Assembly (NCBI GenBank): GCA_963826055.1
Contig: CAWGVO010000005.1
Span: 62,001 to 126,000 of the forward strand
Direction: 5' to 3'
Origin: JBBDMC01 sp963826055
GTDB taxonomy: Bacteria; Pseudomonadota; Alphaproteobacteria; Rhizobiales; Kaistiaceae
DNA length: 64,000 nucleotides
Below are positions 24,381-33,068 of this stretch, piece after piece. The first letter of the stretch is position 1; each line of letters starts with the position of its first letter. The position numbers and the translations under genes were made by a program. The notes below the pieces were generated by a model. The model was not told the origin of the DNA. It made no database searches and saw only the letters and a program-made list of their open reading frames with translations.

Positions 24381-25205
24381 TCACCCGCCGCGACTGATCG
24401 TGATCGGCTGCCCCTCGGCCGCCGAGCGGGTCAGCGCATCGATGAGAACGTGCACTTTCAGCCCTTCCTGCCCGCTGATCCGCGGTTCCCGGCCGGCGCC
24501 GATCGCTTCGACAAAATCGGCGATCAGTGCCCGGTGCGGGCCGTGGTCGAACGCCATCGGGTCGGCGCCGCCGCCGGCCGCTCCGCCGCCATCGTCGATC
24601 CGCTCCTCGCTGCCGTCGTGGAACTGGACGTCGAGTGTCAGGCCCGAAATCGTCGCGCCCCCAAGTTCGCCGATGAGGTCGATGCGATCCGGATGGCCCG
24701 GATAGGCTGCCGTCGTAGCCCCGATCGTTCCGATTGCACCGCCCGCGAAGCGCATCGCCGCGCCGACGATATCCTCCGCCTCCATGCGATGGACCGGCGT
24801 GGTGCCGGCATAGGCCGAAACCGCCTCGGGCAGCCCTGAAAGCGACAGCAGCGCGTCGAGCGTGTGGATGGCCTGCGTCAGCAGCACACCGCCGCCGTCG
24901 CGGGCGTACGTGCCACGCCCGGGGACGTCGTAATAGGATTGCGGCCGCCAGTTGCGCACGTCCGCCGACGCGCCGACAGTCCGGCCGAGCCGGCCGCTCG
25001 CCAGGATTTCTCCCAGCCGCTCCACCGGTTTGCGGAACCGGTGCTGCAGCACGACGCCGAGGGTCACGCCGGCCTTGCGGCACGCAGCGACCGTCGCCCC
25101 GGCGCGCGCCAGCGAAGTCTCGATCGGCTCTTCCAACAGCACGTGCTTGCCCACGCGCGCCGCGCGCTCGACCAGATCGAGGTGGGTGTTGGGCGGAGTC
25201 TCGTC
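24381..25205 (-). pseudogene. Gfo/Idh/MocA oxidoreductase, 5' truncated
   Basis: The frame covers the C-terminal two thirds of a Gfo/Idh/MocA NAD-dependent sugar or polyol dehydrogenase. It starts at TPPNTHLDLVERAARVGKHV, a segment normally preceded by about 75 residues holding the GxGxxG nucleotide fold, which are absent here. The motif GKHVLLEEPI has EEP where EKP is usual, and the EKP lysine is normally important. The break at about 25200 coincides exactly with the start of a truncated dctM fragment on the other strand. A TRAP permease next to an oxidoreductase would once have made a sensible catabolic locus. Confidence 0.8.
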
Positions 25206-25691
25206 GATCGGATCGATCATGATCCCAATGATGAAGAAGCAGGGCTACGACGATCACTTCGCCGTCAACCTCACGATCACCGGCGCGACGCAGGGCATCG
25301 TCATCCCGCCGAGCCACAACGCCATCATCTATTCATACGCCGCGGGCGGCGCCGTCTCCGTCGCCCAGCTGTTCCTCGCCGGCGTCATTCCCGGCATCGT
25401 GGTCGGCCTGTCTCTGATGGTGCTGTCGTTCATCGTCGCAACGATGCGCGGCTATGCGCGCGGCAATTTCGTGCAGCTGCGTGAGGCGCTTCGGATCACC
25501 TGGGAAGCGCTCGCCGGCCTTGCCACCGTCGTCATCATCGTCGGCGGCATTCTCGGCGGTGTGTTCACGCCGACGGAGTCGGCCGCCGTTGCCGCCGTGT
25601 GGGCCTTCTTCGTGACGATGTTCATCTACCGTGACCTGAAGTGGCGCGACCTGCCGCGGGTGATGGTCGGAGTCATCAAGACCGTCGCAAT
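25199..25691 (+). pseudogene. TRAP large permease DctM, internal fragment
   Basis: About 160 residues from the second half of a DctM permease, running from GSIMIPMMKKQGYDDHFAVN through ATQGIVIPPSHNAIIYSY to VFTPTESAAVAAVWAF and VIKTVAMV. Both ends are missing. The left end joins the truncated oxidoreductase gene near 25200 and the right end joins a 3-hydroxyisobutyrate dehydrogenase fragment near 25690. It is more like the DctM subgroup with the PPSHN motif than the intact dctM at 21817 (PPSIL), so it is not a simple duplicate. Confidence 0.8.
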
Positions 25692-25906
25692 GGTGACGTA
25701 TCGATGCAGAGCATGACGATGTCCGACGCAGCGGCAAGCTCGCGCGCCGTCTTCGCCTCACCCGCGCCCCGCGCCACCGCCGCATCGACGTTTGCCCGGC
25801 TGCGGTTGGCGATCACCGTCAACGGATAGCCAAGCGCCTGCAGGCGCTCGACCATCGGCGACCCCATCAGGCCGAGGCCGATAAAGCCGATCCTTGGACG
25901 ATCCAT
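25690..25906 (-). pseudogene. 3-hydroxyisobutyrate/6-phosphogluconate dehydrogenase family, N-terminal fragment
   Basis: About 70 residues forming the Rossmann start of a beta-hydroxyacid dehydrogenase. RIGFIGLGLMGSPMVERL carries the GxGxxG motif, followed by VIANRSRANVD and DIVMLCIDTS. The start ATG 25906 is preceded by GGGGA at a proper distance. After SDIVMLCIDTS the sequence changes abruptly into the end of the DctM fragment, so about three quarters of the protein is missing. Confidence 0.78.
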
Positions 25907-25997
25907 TGCAATCCCCGTCTGTTTGATGTGGTCAACGTACGAGGCGTAGCAACGCGTGCGGCTTATGCAAGCCCGTCGCCCACTCCGGCACAATTGC

Positions 25998-26176
25998 TGC
26001 GAGGAAGCTATTGCGCCCGACTTCGGCCGCATGGGATCGCACGAGCTGGTCCACTACACCGGCAAGCCATACGGCGAGCCCTACGAACAGCACTGGTACC
26101 TGCGCAATCTCAAGGACCTCTACCACGACTGGAAGTTCGTCGAGGACGGCGCCCTGCGCTACGCGCCGACCGGGCG
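25998..26176 (+). pseudogene. Unrecognised gene fragment
   Basis: A stretch of about 58 residues with the composition of a real soluble protein (DFGRMGSHELVHYTGKPYG, then LRNLKDLYHDWKFVEDGAL). It is rich in Trp, Tyr and His and has codon usage like the neighbouring genes. The flanks (before about 25998 and after about 26176) lose this quality. I do not recognise the family. It sits among truncated genes and is most simply another fragment left by deletions. Confidence 0.4.
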
Positions 26177-26332
26177 GTGCGGGCCGCCACGGTTCCGACG
26201 GGCGGGCGGGATTTCGATCAGGGGCCGGAGATGTCGCGCCGACATGGTATCGGCGCGCCTTCGTCAAGCTGCGTATTGCCAAATCGCGCGCCAGGCCCTA
26301 GGCCCTCGACCAAATCCCCTCAGGAGACCTGA

Positions 26333-26833
26333 ATGCGTCCCACTGTTAAGCCGTTCGTTGTCGAATCACGGAAGCGGAGACGACCCGGCCGGAGTGCTGA
26401 ACCGCTGTTCACCGCCGCTCAATTGGCGCAGCTGGATGAGCCGTCCGAGGCGGCGCCTCGTGAGCGAACGCAAATTAAGGCGGGTGGAAACGGGTCGTCA
26501 GCAGCAACCGCCGCGCGCATCCTGCCGGACCTGACGTTCAACGACCAGTCTGATGTCCGCGGAACAACGACCGAACCGTCGCCCCGGAATGGAGAAAAAC
26601 GAGCACGGTCCCGTGCGGCACCGGGCTCCACACCAAGCCGACGCCCTGCTGAAACAGCGCCCGCCGAGGTCCAGGAACCGCCAGCCCCCGCTGCCCCCGC
26701 CGTCCTCGAATCGGCCCCGGCTGCGTCCCGGCTGCCGAAGAAGGGTGTGCGGCGGTCGCGGCGCCCGGATGACGTAACGCATCTCGCCCGCGGCGAGCGC
26801 TGGAAGCGCCGGCTGCCGCGCCACGCCTGGTAG
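26333..26833 (+). CDS. Basic low-complexity hypothetical protein
   Basis: A 166-residue protein starting MRPTVKPFVVESRKRRRPGR, preceded by AGGAG six bases before the ATG, so translation looks genuine. It is rich in Arg, Pro and Ala with a proline-alanine linker in the middle (residues 104-126) and a conserved-looking tail GERWKRRLPRHAW. Proteins with this layout, a basic N-terminal box and a WKRRLP tail, occur as hypothetical genes in alphaproteobacteria. No enzymatic motif is visible. It is intact among broken genes. Confidence 0.55.
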   Translation: MRPTVKPFVVESRKRRRPGRSAEPLFTAAQLAQLDEPSEAAPRERTQIKAGGNGSSAATAARILPDLTFNDQSDVRGTTTEPSPRNGEKRARSRAAPGSTPSRRPAETAPAEVQEPPAPAAPAVLESAPAASRLPKKGVRRSRRPDDVTHLARGERWKRRLPRHAW

Positions 26834-27226
26834 CACAGTCGGCCGCCGGCTCGTTCCCCACACGTTCACCTGGAACGAATCGAGACCGTCATTTGCTGGG
26901 GCGATCAGTGGTGAAGACACGGTAAACCCTGGCAAGGTGCGAGCCGGCGCCGCCGGGCGTCACCGGCGCGCTGACACGGGCCGTCGATCGAGTCCCTCAC
27001 GCCGCCGCTGCTGAGGGCCGTCCGGATCACTTTCACCGATCTTTCCGATACCTCCGTGGGACCTGCCCCATCGGGCCGGCGACCTTTGGCACCCGCTTCC
27101 GCCCTTCGGTTCCGTTGAGGCGTTCCGCACGGCGAGTTTGGACGCCGACGCTGCCGGCACCGGCCTGCCGCGCAAAGAAAGATCGTCGCCCCGCGATGCG
27201 CGGCCAACAAAATATGATATTGATAC
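26834..27226. other. Intergenic stretch without a supported gene
   Basis: About 390 bases between the basic hypothetical gene and the M20 fragment. I see no coding pattern, RNA gene or clear hairpin. A short AT-rich patch (27205-27226) directly precedes the truncated M20 frame and includes an in-frame TGA at 27221. Confidence 0.5.
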
Positions 27227-28082
27227 GGCGCCGCCGATGCCAAGAGTGGCGTGGCGGGTATTGTTGCGGCCGCGCGGGCGCTCCGTGATTCCGGCGTGAA
27301 ACTTCAGAAGAAGATGACCTTGCTCGTTGCCACGGCGGGAGAGGGGAGTGCCCGGGGCGGCCTCACCGATTTGACACCGGGCGGCTACCTCAATCCCGCT
27401 TCGGTGGTGCTCGCCGACGCCTCCAGCCGGAAAGTCATCCACTACTACAAAGGCCGCGTCTGGCACGAATACATCGTCACCGGCCGCCCTGTTCACGCAT
27501 CCTCGCCGCACCTCGGGATAAATGCAGTGGTCAAGGCAGCCAAGGTCGTCCAGGCACTCGACAGTCTCGTCCTCGATTCGCGCGAGGATCCCCTGGTCGG
27601 CAAGTGCACGTTGACCATCGCGCAAATGCACGGCGGTTCGGCCTACGCGAACCTTCCTGGCACATGTCGCATCACAAGTGACCTTCGCCTCATCCCGGGC
27701 CAGACGATCGACGGTTGCACGAAGCAGATCAAAGACCGGCTTGCCGAATTGGAGGCGGAGGATCCCGATCTGCACGTCTCTGTCGATATCATTCCCTTTT
27801 CGCGCAAGGAGCCGCTCGAGATACCGCGCAGCGACCCGACGGTGAAAGCGCTGGAGAGAGCGATGACGGACGTGGTCGGAGCGCCGGACTACATGAGCGG
27901 TATCCAGTCACCTGGCGGAGCAGCCTATTTCACGTCGATGCTGGGTATTCCGGCGATCTACTTTTCGCCCGGCGAGATCAGCCAGGCGCACGTCGCCAAC
28001 GAAAGCGTCGACATTGAAATGCTGCGGCAGGCAGGCCGAAATCTACGCCCTGACCGCCGCGGACCTTTGCGGGGCGACGTAG
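27227..28082 (+). pseudogene. M20 family metallopeptidase, 5' truncated and frameshifted
   Basis: The frame begins GAADAKSGVAGIVAAARALR, the segment that normally carries the second metal Asp, directly after an in-frame TGA. The roughly 80-100 N-terminal residues with the HxD metal ligand are missing. The dimerisation domain is present (GRPVHASSPHLGINAV). Near the C-terminus HVANESVDIEMLRQA is followed by an apparent one-base insertion at about 28034. Removing it restores AEIYALTAADL and a TAG stop at 28080-28082, the normal family ending. The two lesions make it a pseudogene of an ArgE/DapE/carboxypeptidase-type enzyme. Confidence 0.85.
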
Positions 28083-28141
28083 CGGAACCCGCGACGGGCT
28101 CGTGCGAGGCCCCGCCGGGCGTAGTATCGCTTCATTCATTG

Positions 28142-28171
28142 CCGGGACCCGGCCAAGCGGCCGGGTCCCGG
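28142..28171 (+). terminator. Strong hairpin after the M20 pseudogene
   Basis: Arms 28143-28154 and 28159-28170 (CGGGACCCGGCC and its complement) pair perfectly over 12 bases around an AAGC loop. The trailing sequence is pyrimidine-rich (TTCCGTTTCCC) and not a pure T-run. It lies 60 bases after the restored stop codon. Confidence 0.7.
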
Positions 28172-28298
28172 TTCCGTTTCCCACCACCTTTCGACCGCTT
28201 ATTTTTCTTGCGCTGCCTTGGAGACAGCCGCTAGCCGTCTTGCGCTGGACGGGCTAAAAGCCCGCACGCATCAACCTGACCACAAAGGAGAGACGATT

Positions 28299-28664
28299 TT
28301 GACGACGACAAAAAAGGCGGGGACCTCTGGCAATCAGGCCGTCCGTCCGGTGAAGGAGACCCTGACCAAATCCGCACTGATCAACCTCATTGCTCAGGAG
28401 AATGATCTCACCCGCAGCACCGCAGTGGGTGTCTTCAACTCGCTGGAGAAGGCGTTGCTGGGCTCGATTCATCCGCGCGGCGTCGGCGAATTCACCTTGC
28501 CCGGACTGCTCAAGATCACCTTGCGCAAGGTGCCCGCCCGCAAAGCCGGCACATTGGTCCGGAACCCAGCCACCGGCGAAATGATGAAGGGCGCCGCCAA
28601 GCCGGCGAGTGTCCGGGTGAAGGTCAGGGCCTTGTCGAAGTTGAAAGCGGCGGCCTCACCGTAA
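28299..28664 (+). CDS. HU-family DNA-binding protein
   Basis: A 121-residue HU/IHF-fold protein. LTKSALINLIAQENDLTRST begins the helical dimer domain near residue 24, and RNPATGEMM near 92 is the signature of the DNA-clasping beta arm. The N-terminus has about 22 extra basic and polar residues and the C-terminus is lysine-rich, making it longer than classic HU (about 90). The start is TTG 28299, eight bases after AAGGAG. HU-like proteins bend DNA and compact the nucleoid. This longer type is common in alphaproteobacteria and differs from the main HU. Confidence 0.85.
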   Translation: MTTTKKAGTSGNQAVRPVKETLTKSALINLIAQENDLTRSTAVGVFNSLEKALLGSIHPRGVGEFTLPGLLKITLRKVPARKAGTLVRNPATGEMMKGAAKPASVRVKVRALSKLKAAASP

Positions 28665-28761
28665 CGCGACACCTGTGCCGCACGGCACCGTATCGCGTCG
28701 CATTGTCGAGCACCACGACTTCATTTGGCATCCGGCCGTCAAACGCGTAGCCCGCTGGTTT

Positions 28762-29409
28762 TCACGGCGCTCCTGGTGCACCACCAGCGGCGCGTTGGAT
28801 CGGCCGTGCCGGATTGCCTACCACTCGCGTACCGGGAGCTACGTCGTGCGTAACGACGGCTCCCGCACCGACGATGGCGCCGTCCCCGACGGTTACGCCC
28901 GGCAGAAGGATCGCGCCGCCACCGATCCACACCTCTTCGCCGACGCTCACTGGCAGCGCTCGCTCTAGTCCGCGTCGGCGCCCTTCAAGGTCGTGGGCAT
29001 GGTCGGCGCAGTAAATCTGCGCCGCCGGTCCCAGCATCGTCCGCCGTCCGATCCGGACGGGGGCGGTGTCAAGGACAACGCAGTCCGCGTTGATGTAGAC
29101 CCCGTCTTCGAGGGTGACATTCCGGCCGTAGGCGACATGGAAGGGAGCCTCGAGAAAAACCCCTTCACCGATTGCGGCGAATAGCGCGGCGAGCTCCGGT
29201 GCACAGGGGCCGCGGAGCGCTGGGTCCATGGTCGAATGGCGCCAGCAGGCCTGCCGAGCGACCTCGCGCAGCGCTTCGAGGTCAGGCGCCATGCAGGAGT
29301 ACCAGCGTCCATCGGCCACTTCGGCTAGCGCCCGAGGCGGGGGACGGATGCCTGTCGCACGCATCGCCAACTGGCGGTCATGCAGATCCCGATCGGGCAG
29401 GTCATCCAT
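28762..29409 (-). CDS. Sugar O-acetyltransferase of the LacA/Maa/NodL type (module or separate gene)
   Basis: A 215-residue module starting at ATG 29409. The N-terminal Maa-type helix segment reads DGRWYSCMAPDLEALREVAR, where M-AGE-Y is usual. The hexapeptide repeat region has PFHVAYGRNVTLEDGVYINADC, the catalytic His in QIYCADHAHDLEGRR, and EVWIGGGAILLPGVTVGDGAIVGAGAVV. It transfers acetyl from acetyl-CoA to a sugar. Only a weak ribosome site (GTGGGT) precedes the ATG. The N-terminus is unusually long, so part of it may be junction-derived sequence. Confidence 0.75.
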   Translation of the reverse strand: MDDLPDRDLHDRQLAMRATGIRPPPRALAEVADGRWYSCMAPDLEALREVARQACWRHSTMDPALRGPCAPELAALFAAIGEGVFLEAPFHVAYGRNVTLEDGVYINADCVVLDTAPVRIGRRTMLGPAAQIYCADHAHDLEGRRRGLERALPVSVGEEVWIGGGAILLPGVTVGDGAIVGAGAVVTHDVAPGTRVVGNPARPIQRAAGGAPGAP

Positions 29410-31740
29410 GCCGGCACTGCACCCACGGAAGCTCAGACGCGGGAAGTGATTTCCTGATCTGCCGGGCGCCCCGACGACTGCCCTCCAGACCCGCGCCGGC
29501 GTGGCGGGCATGTCCAGGTGGCTGACGCCCACCTCTTTCAGCGCGTTGCAGACCGCGTTCATTCCGGCGGCGAGGCCGCCCACCGTGCCGGCCTCGCCGA
29601 CGCCTTTCACCCCCAGAGGATTCCGCTGCGTGGGTACGGAAACGAGGTCCGACACCATCACCGGGGCGTCGTTCGCCCGCGGCATCGCGTAGTCCATGAA
29701 GGAGCCGGTGAGGAGCTGCCCGCCCTCATCGAAACGCATTTCCTCGAACAGGGCCTGACCCAGGCCCTGCATCACGCCGCCTGTTATCTGTCCTTCGATC
29801 AGGACCGGATTGAGCGCGGTGCCGACGTCCTCCACGCTCGTGTACGCGATCATCTCGACAGCGCCGGTCTCCGGGTCGATTTCGACCTCGCAGATGTGGC
29901 ACCCGTTTGGAAACGTCGGACCCGGCCCCGTGAAACTGCCGCGCGCCTCGAACACCCGCCCCTTTGACGACGCGAGCGCCGCAAGTTCCCCAAGGGTGAC
30001 CGATCGGTTGCCGCCAGCCACCCGGAAGATTCCGCTCTCATAGATGACGTCGCCTCCGCCGAGATGTTCGGCGGCCAGTTCGCGCCCGGTCTCGAGCAGG
30101 GCCGCTGCCGCCGCGTGGACCGCCGAGCCCCCCAGCACAAGGGCCCCCGACCCGCCGGACCCTCTTCCATCCGGCACGGCGTCGGTGTCCCCGGCGCAAT
30201 AGCGGACGGCGTCTGGATCGAGACCGAGTTCGTGCGAGAGGAGCAGCGAAAGCGCGGTCTCGATACCCTGCCCGGTCGACATCGCCCCGGAATTCAGGGT
30301 CAGGGACCCATCGGGTGCAACGACGATGTGCGCATGATCGGTGCCCGGCCGCGCGTGCGGGCCCGCCGCCAGTTCAATCGGCAGCGCCACGCCAATGCCC
30401 CGCAACCGCCCCCGCGTCCTGGCCTCGTTTCGGCGGCGATCGAACCCCGCGTAGTCGGCAAGCTCCAGCGCCCGGCTGATGCAGCGCTCGAAGTCGCCGC
30501 AATCGTAGGTGAAGACAAACGGCGTCTGGTACGGCATCGCCGAAGGCGGGATCAGGTTGCGGCGCCTGAGGTCCACCGGATCAATTCCCAGTTCGGCGGC
30601 GGCCAGGTCGACGACCCGCTCGATCACGTAGGTCGCCTCCGGACGGCCGGCGCCGCGATACGGGGAGATCGCCTGCGTGTTGGTGAACCACCCCCGCACC
30701 TCGCCGTAGACCAGCGGTGTCCGGTAGACGCCGACAATTCCGCCGAAGTTGCTTACGTGCGAGATCGACAGTCCCGACACGTACGCACCGACGTTCACGT
30801 CGTAGACCACCTTCAAGGCCGTGAACCGGCCGTTGGCGTCGACGCCGAGTTCCGCGACGAAATCCACATCCCGGGCATGCTCGTCGCAAAGCAGCAACTC
30901 GCCCCGTCCCGCGATCCAGCGTACGGCTCGGCGCAGCCGGCGCGCCGCCCAGAAGCACAGCGTCTCCTCCCGCAACGGTCCGGACTTCATCCCGAACGAC
31001 CCGCCGACGTCACCCGCCAGGACGCGCAGTCCGTCCTTCGGCAGGTTGAACGTATTCATCAGCAGGTCGCGGTATTTTTGCGGGCTCTGGTGGCTGAGGC
31101 GGATCGCCGGCCGCCCCAATTCGTCTATCCAGGCCACGCACGCGCGCGGCTCCATCGGGTTGGCGGAAACGCGGGTGATCCGACCTTGCAGACGCGTGAC
31201 GTGCGCGGACGCCGTCAGCGCGGCGGTCACTTCGTCGGCCTCGCCCTTGCTCCAGTGGATCGCCAGGTTGCCGGGCCTTTCCTCCCACAGGATCGGAGCG
31301 CCGGGCGCCATCGCATTCGCCGGCGTCATCACCGGCGTTTGCTCGTCGTAGTCGACCTCCACCGCCTCGGCCGCATCCGCCGCTTCGGTTGCGGTCGCGG
31401 CGATGACCATCGCCACCGGTTCGCCCGCGAAGCGCACCCGGTCCGACGCCAGCAACGGCCGCGCCGTCTCGGTCGACACCGTGCCGTCCGGCCGCGGCAT
31501 GTTGAGCGGCACGACCGTGTCCGCCACGCCGTCTTCCCTGAGTTCGGAAACGGTCAGCACCACGACCACACCCGGCATGCCCTCGGCGACCGTCCGGTCA
31601 ACCCTGACGATCCGCGCCGCTGCATGCGGACTGCGCACGAAAACCACCCAGAGCGTGTCGTCGCTCGTCAGGTCGGAGGCGAACCGCCCGGCGCCCGTGA
31701 TCAGGCGCCGGTCCTCGCGTCGAAGGGCAGGCGGAGTCAT
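28762..31740 (-). CDS. Form-II CoxL-like molybdopterin hydroxylase fused in frame to a maltose-acetyltransferase-like protein
   Basis: A 992-residue open frame. Residues 1 to about 765 are a second xanthine dehydrogenase/CoxL large-subunit homologue with LAGDVGGSFGMKSG, the form-II motif YRGAGRPEATYV, STGQGIETA and GVKGVGEAGT, ending at the natural MPATPARVWRAV. A linker of about 20 residues of poor quality (APGRSGNHFPRLS) leads into a left-handed beta-helix acetyltransferase of 215 residues starting at ATG 29409. No small or medium oxidase subunit is nearby. The true CO dehydrogenase loop motif is absent, so another hydroxylation substrate is likely. A loss of stop by deletion or indel would explain the join, and separate translation of the second part is possible. 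Confidence 0.7.
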   Translation of the reverse strand: MTPPALRREDRRLITGAGRFASDLTSDDTLWVVFVRSPHAAARIVRVDRTVAEGMPGVVVVLTVSELREDGVADTVVPLNMPRPDGTVSTETARPLLASDRVRFAGEPVAMVIAATATEAADAAEAVEVDYDEQTPVMTPANAMAPGAPILWEERPGNLAIHWSKGEADEVTAALTASAHVTRLQGRITRVSANPMEPRACVAWIDELGRPAIRLSHQSPQKYRDLLMNTFNLPKDGLRVLAGDVGGSFGMKSGPLREETLCFWAARRLRRAVRWIAGRGELLLCDEHARDVDFVAELGVDANGRFTALKVVYDVNVGAYVSGLSISHVSNFGGIVGVYRTPLVYGEVRGWFTNTQAISPYRGAGRPEATYVIERVVDLAAAELGIDPVDLRRRNLIPPSAMPYQTPFVFTYDCGDFERCISRALELADYAGFDRRRNEARTRGRLRGIGVALPIELAAGPHARPGTDHAHIVVAPDGSLTLNSGAMSTGQGIETALSLLLSHELGLDPDAVRYCAGDTDAVPDGRGSGGSGALVLGGSAVHAAAAALLETGRELAAEHLGGGDVIYESGIFRVAGGNRSVTLGELAALASSKGRVFEARGSFTGPGPTFPNGCHICEVEIDPETGAVEMIAYTSVEDVGTALNPVLIEGQITGGVMQGLGQALFEEMRFDEGGQLLTGSFMDYAMPRANDAPVMVSDLVSVPTQRNPLGVKGVGEAGTVGGLAAGMNAVCNALKEVGVSHLDMPATPARVWRAVVGAPGRSGNHFPRLSFRGCSAGMDDLPDRDLHDRQLAMRATGIRPPPRALAEVADGRWYSCMAPDLEALREVARQACWRHSTMDPALRGPCAPELAALFAAIGEGVFLEAPFHVAYGRNVTLEDGVYINADCVVLDTAPVRIGRRTMLGPAAQIYCADHAHDLEGRRRGLERALPVSVGEEVWIGGGAILLPGVTVGDGAIVGAGAVVTHDVAPGTRVVGNPARPIQRAAGGAPGAP

Positions 31741-32048
31741 GACCCGATTTCCAAATGTCGTCTTTCGGACTGTCGACAGTTCTATGCGGTCCCGGGACGC
31801 CCTCGACAAGCGCCTTTCACGAACGCTGGAGGGTTCGCCGCCGGCACCGCCTGTCCCACCCCGCGCCGACGGGAATCCCACGCTTTTCCCACACCGCTGC
31901 AATGGCTTGCGGTCATTGACGATACCGGTAGCCGTCCGTACGGCGCCGAAGGTGGTGGAATTCTAGCCGACTAAGATCGCGCCGTCGCCGCTTACCCGAA
32001 CCTGGTTGTTCGTCGGTTTCGCAGAAAACGATAGGGAGGGGAATCATC
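31741..32048. other. Intergenic stretch between divergent frames
   Basis: About 300 bases between the CoxL-like start and the truncated tctC. It should hold promoters for both, but I see no confident -35/-10 pair. GGGAGGGG at 32034-32041 is the ribosome site of the tctC fragment. Confidence 0.5.
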
Positions 32049-32340
32049 TTGTCTCACATGGAAGCGAATTCGCAAAGACGGGTCGCTCGACGATTGGCGT
32101 TGCCGCTCGCGACGTCGATGATGGCGATCGCCGGCGCGAGTGCCGTGTGCGCCCAGAGCGCCGATGTCAAACCCGACTACGATTTTTACAAGGGCAAGAC
32201 CGTCGATCTCATGGTCGCCAATCCCGCCGGCACCACCATGGGGAACACGTTTGCCTCCCTGCAAGACGCTTTCGAGCAGGCGCTCGGGGCGACGGTTCGC
32301 ACCAACTACAATTCGTCACCGGCCGTCACCGCCATGAACG
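32049..32340 (+). pseudogene. TctC/Bug periplasmic receptor, N-terminal fragment
   Basis: TTG 32049 follows GGGAGGGG. A signal peptide (RRLALPLATSMMAIAGASAV, cleavage near CAQS) leads to DYDFYKGKTVDLMVANPAGT, the usual start of a TctC mature domain. The homology stops at about TAMNDP (32340), and the continuing frame is unrelated low-quality sequence. About two thirds of the protein is lost. It differs from the intact tctC at 11207. Confidence 0.78.
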
Positions 32341-32589
32341 ACCCCTGCCGTTCTGGAAATCGTGGCAAAACGGAAGTCAACGTCTCGATATGGTTGAGCC
32401 CCGGGAAAGCAACCGCGCAGGACCCAGCCCGCGCAGTGCTCGGTCCTCTCGACGTTTGTGTTTGCGGAGCCCTACGGATCGTCGCTGCGCCACAGGTTGT
32501 CCGGTTTAGGCAGCGGGCTCAACAGCGTCGTCCATGGACTGAACGCGCACCTCGATGCAGCCGGCATGTTCACCGCGGACAGGCCTTGT

Positions 32590-32727
32590 GCGTCTTCGCC
32601 AGTGCTGCGTAGATGTGTAGCATGAAGGGATCGGCATCAACTCCGAGTTCCGCGACGACGAAGGCCACCCGCTGGGCCATAAGGCCAGCAATGAAGGCCA
32701 CATCGCGGGAAAGGCGGTCCAGTTTGG
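32590..32727 (-). pseudogene. Serine recombinase (resolvase) fragment
   Basis: About 46 residues from the catalytic domain of a serine recombinase: ITKLDRLSRDVAFIAGLMAQ followed by VAELGVDADPFMLHIYAALA. KLDRLSRD holds conserved Arg/Asp residues of the family. The upstream part of the gene is cut exactly where the IS3-type left end begins (32728), and the downstream part is lost near 32590. It is a relic of an earlier mobile element. Confidence 0.8.
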
Positions 32728-32789
32728 TGATCCGCCCCCGGCGAAGTGGTCCGACCTGAAGTATGTCTTTTGACAAAAAGGAGGACCCG

Positions 32790-33068
32790 ATGGCCAACAA
32801 GCGACATAAGCCTGATGAGATCGTTACGAAGCTGCGTCAGGTTGAAGTCCTGCGCGGACAGGGGATGGCGACGGCGGATGCCGTGCGCCAGGTCGGCGTT
32901 TCGGAGCTGACCTAATGTCGGTCGCGCAAGCAGTATGGCGACATGAGCCGTGAGCAGCTTCGTCAGTTGAAGGAGCTTCAGAAGGAGAACGAGCGACTAC
33001 GCAAGGCGATCGCCGACCTGACGCTGGGCAAGCTGATCTTGAGGGAAGCGTCCTCGGGAAACTTCTAA
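32790..33068 (+). pseudogene. IS3-family transposase OrfA with internal stop
   Basis: ATG 32790 after AAGGAGG opens MANKRHKPDEIVTKLRQVEV, the usual HTH start of IS3-family OrfA. A TAA at 32913-32915 replaces the first Tyr codon of the usual TYYRWRKQYGG segment. The frame then continues with SREQLRQLKELQKENERLRK (leucine zipper) to a normal TAA at 33066-33068. It is inactive unless the stop is read through. Confidence 0.85.

Noticed and set aside
28762..31740. Identification of the second CoxL homologue as CO dehydrogenase
   Set aside because: It has the same form-II loop motif and lacks partner subunits.
30064..31974. Long plus-strand frame opposite the second CoxL-like gene
   Set aside because: Same reason: Arg/His/Asp-rich antisense frame opposite a well-supported enzyme.
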